From Nitrosopumilaceae archaeon (GTDB lineage: Archaea; Thermoproteota; Nitrososphaeria; Nitrososphaerales; Nitrosopumilaceae), in the NCBI GenBank assembly GCA_021296165.1, contig JAGWAW010000082.1, forward strand, positions 1 to 6,465: a DNA stretch of 6,465 bases. Reading direction: 5' to 3'. Of the stretch, positions 5,420-6,465 are shown in pieces (position 1 is the stretch's first letter; every line of letters starts with the position of its first letter). The translations under genes were made by a program, and so were the position numbers. Below the pieces are notes generated by a model. The model worked only from the letters and a program-made list of their open reading frames with translations. It had not been told where the DNA came from and did no database searches.

Positions 5420-6361
5420 GTGGAGTCTCTTGCCGCCTACCTGCGCGACATGGATCTTCAGGCGGCGGCCGCCGACGGTTTCGCCGCCCCGGAACGACTC
5501 TCCGAGGACGAGCAGCGCCGAGCCGTATTCACCGGGAGCGGCGACTCGCTGGCGGCGGCAATGCTGGCCGAGGCCTTCTCGGACTACAGGGTCCGGGCCC
5601 TGGATCCCCGGGAGATCGGCCGCAATCCCCGTATCGTGGCGGGCAGATCCCTGTATATCGTGTCGGTGTCCGGCAGGACCGCCGCCAACGTGCGCCTGGC
5701 CCGGGAGCACGGCGCGGTGGCCATAACCGCCGTCCCCGACAGCGCCCTGGCCCGGGCGGCCCGCCGCACCATCCCGCTGTCATTTCCCAACTCCGACACG
5801 CTGACGGCCGGCAGCATCAGCTTCCTGAACAGCGCCCTGGTGTGCCTATCGCTGGTGCGGCCCGCATTGCCGCGCAACGCGCCCCGCATACTGGAGAGAG
5901 CCCGGCGGGACGCGGCCAGCACCCCCCACGGAGACCGCACCTACTTTGTCGGCAACCAGCACACCTTCCCGGTGGCCATGTACGCGGCCGCCAAGACCTA
6001 CGAGATACTGGGCGCCGATGCCCACTATGCCCGCACCGAACAGTTCGCCCACATGGAGCTCTTCTCGGCCAAGCCCGGGGACGCGGCGGTCTTCTTTGAT
6101 GATGGGGAACAGGTGCGGGAGATGGTCGACGCGCTGGAGAGGCAGGGCATATCGTGCAACGTGGCGGAGCCACGCCTGGGAGATCCCGTGTCCGACATCA
6201 TATATGACATATTCTACGCGCAGGCCCTCCCCCTCAACCGCACTGACGGCGGGGCAGAGGTGTATTTTATGGACGCCGATGCCCTCCGGGGAATAAGCGA
6301 CGCGGTCATTTACGAAGATTGGGGAATATTCACAATCGAGACTGAATCTCGAGCTGCGTAA
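5420..6361 (+). CDS. SIS-domain sugar-phosphate isomerase-like protein
   Basis: 313 residues with two sugar-isomerase (SIS) halves. The first (about 34-146) has the phosphate-binding GSGDS (39-43) and SVSGRT (82-87) motifs followed by a Rossmann-like AITAVPDS. The second half (about 172-270) begins TYFVGNQHTFPVAMYAAAKTYE and includes TEQFAHMELF (206-215), whose Glu207 and His211 are candidates for proton transfer at C1/C2 of a sugar phosphate. Length and layout resemble archaeal phosphoglucose/phosphomannose isomerase-type proteins, but GlmS- or AgaS-like activities use the same fold, so I give no substrate or symbol. It is cytosolic, with no membrane segment or signal. Start: GTG at 5420 matches the T-rich element at leaderless spacing. 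The next in-frame ATG (Met11) would cut the first helix. The C-terminus (VYFMDADALRGISD, EDWGIF) is intact. Confidence 0.85.
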   Translation: MESLAAYLRDMDLQAAAADGFAAPERLSEDEQRRAVFTGSGDSLAAAMLAEAFSDYRVRALDPREIGRNPRIVAGRSLYIVSVSGRTAANVRLAREHGAVAITAVPDSALARAARRTIPLSFPNSDTLTAGSISFLNSALVCLSLVRPALPRNAPRILERARRDAASTPHGDRTYFVGNQHTFPVAMYAAAKTYEILGADAHYARTEQFAHMELFSAKPGDAAVFFDDGEQVREMVDALERQGISCNVAEPRLGDPVSDIIYDIFYAQALPLNRTDGGAEVYFMDADALRGISDAVIYEDWGIFTIETESRAA

Positions 6362-6385
6362 TTTTCTGGTGCCCCCACCGCAAAT

Positions 6386-6405
6386 GAGGGGGATCGAGCC
6401 CCCTC
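6386..6405 (+). terminator. Perfect 7-bp hairpin after the SIS-domain gene
   Basis: GAGGGGG (6386-6392) and CCCCCTC (6399-6405) pair perfectly around an ATCGAG loop, 24 bases after the stop. Only two T follow, so it is not a classical T-tract terminator. I checked whether it could be the T arm of a tRNA on either strand: the loop does not match TTCRANY and no acceptor partner is visible, so a 3'-end hairpin is preferred. Confidence 0.4.
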
Positions 6406-6465
6406 TTCCGCGGCCAGGCCGGCCACTGCGTTGGCTGGTTGCGTGGCGTGGCCCGGCGCCTCAGG

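Noticed and set aside
6380..6410. Possible tRNA T arm on either strand
   Set aside because: The GGGGG/CCCCC stem is tRNA-like, but the loop does not fit TTCRANY and no acceptor, D or anticodon arm is visible at the right distance.
6310..6465. Minus-strand frame entering from the right edge and ending at TAA at 6312-6310
   Set aside because: It overlaps the intact 3' end of the SIS gene by about 50 bases and crosses the hairpin; the 51 residues visible match nothing I know. Cannot be judged without sequence to the right.

Overview
The window looks like a chromosomal segment of a GC-rich ammonia-oxidising-type archaeon (Thaumarchaeota/Nitrososphaerota). A marine, Cenarchaeum-like lineage is my best guess, inferred from recall and not from any search. 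The pointers are: an archaeal/eukaryotic-type prolyl-tRNA synthetase with the C-terminal zinc module and terminal Tyr; a coenzyme F420 gamma-glutamyl ligase; high third-position GC with frequent ATA for Ile; and TATA-like boxes about 26-27 bases upstream of several starts, which implies leaderless transcripts.

Layout. (1) Positions 1-1172, minus strand: a HAD phosphatase of the SerB type, followed closely by the 5' part of cofE, which runs off the left edge. The two are probably co-transcribed. (2) Around 1194-1205: one AT-rich TATA-like box lying between the phosphatase and the divergent proS. (3) Positions 1246-3183, plus strand: proS, carrying an unusual N-terminal Cys-containing module and a long disordered linker ahead of a complete class II synthetase. 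(4) Positions 3184-4005: about 820 bases between the convergent 3' ends of proS and msrA, with no convincing gene but with a strong nested stem and one protein-like cryptic frame. (5) Positions 4006-4455, minus strand: msrA, with a TATA-like box at leaderless spacing. (6) Positions 4456-4980: a gene-poor stretch rich in palindromes. (7) Positions 4981-5367, plus strand: an unrecognised 128-residue protein ending in a hairpin and T7 tract. (8) Positions 5420-6361, plus strand: a SIS-domain sugar-phosphate protein whose start lies about 26 bases after that T tract. (9) Positions 6362-6465: a short tail with a perfect 7-bp hairpin.

The genes are mostly housekeeping and do not form a single pathway. 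They cover translation (proS), F420 cofactor synthesis (cofE), phosphomonoester hydrolysis (HAD), repair of oxidised methionine (msrA) and sugar-phosphate metabolism (SIS). I see no mobile element, CRISPR array, tRNA or rRNA. The most notable items are the proS N-terminal fusion, the promoter arrangements, and the structured, gene-poor convergent region.
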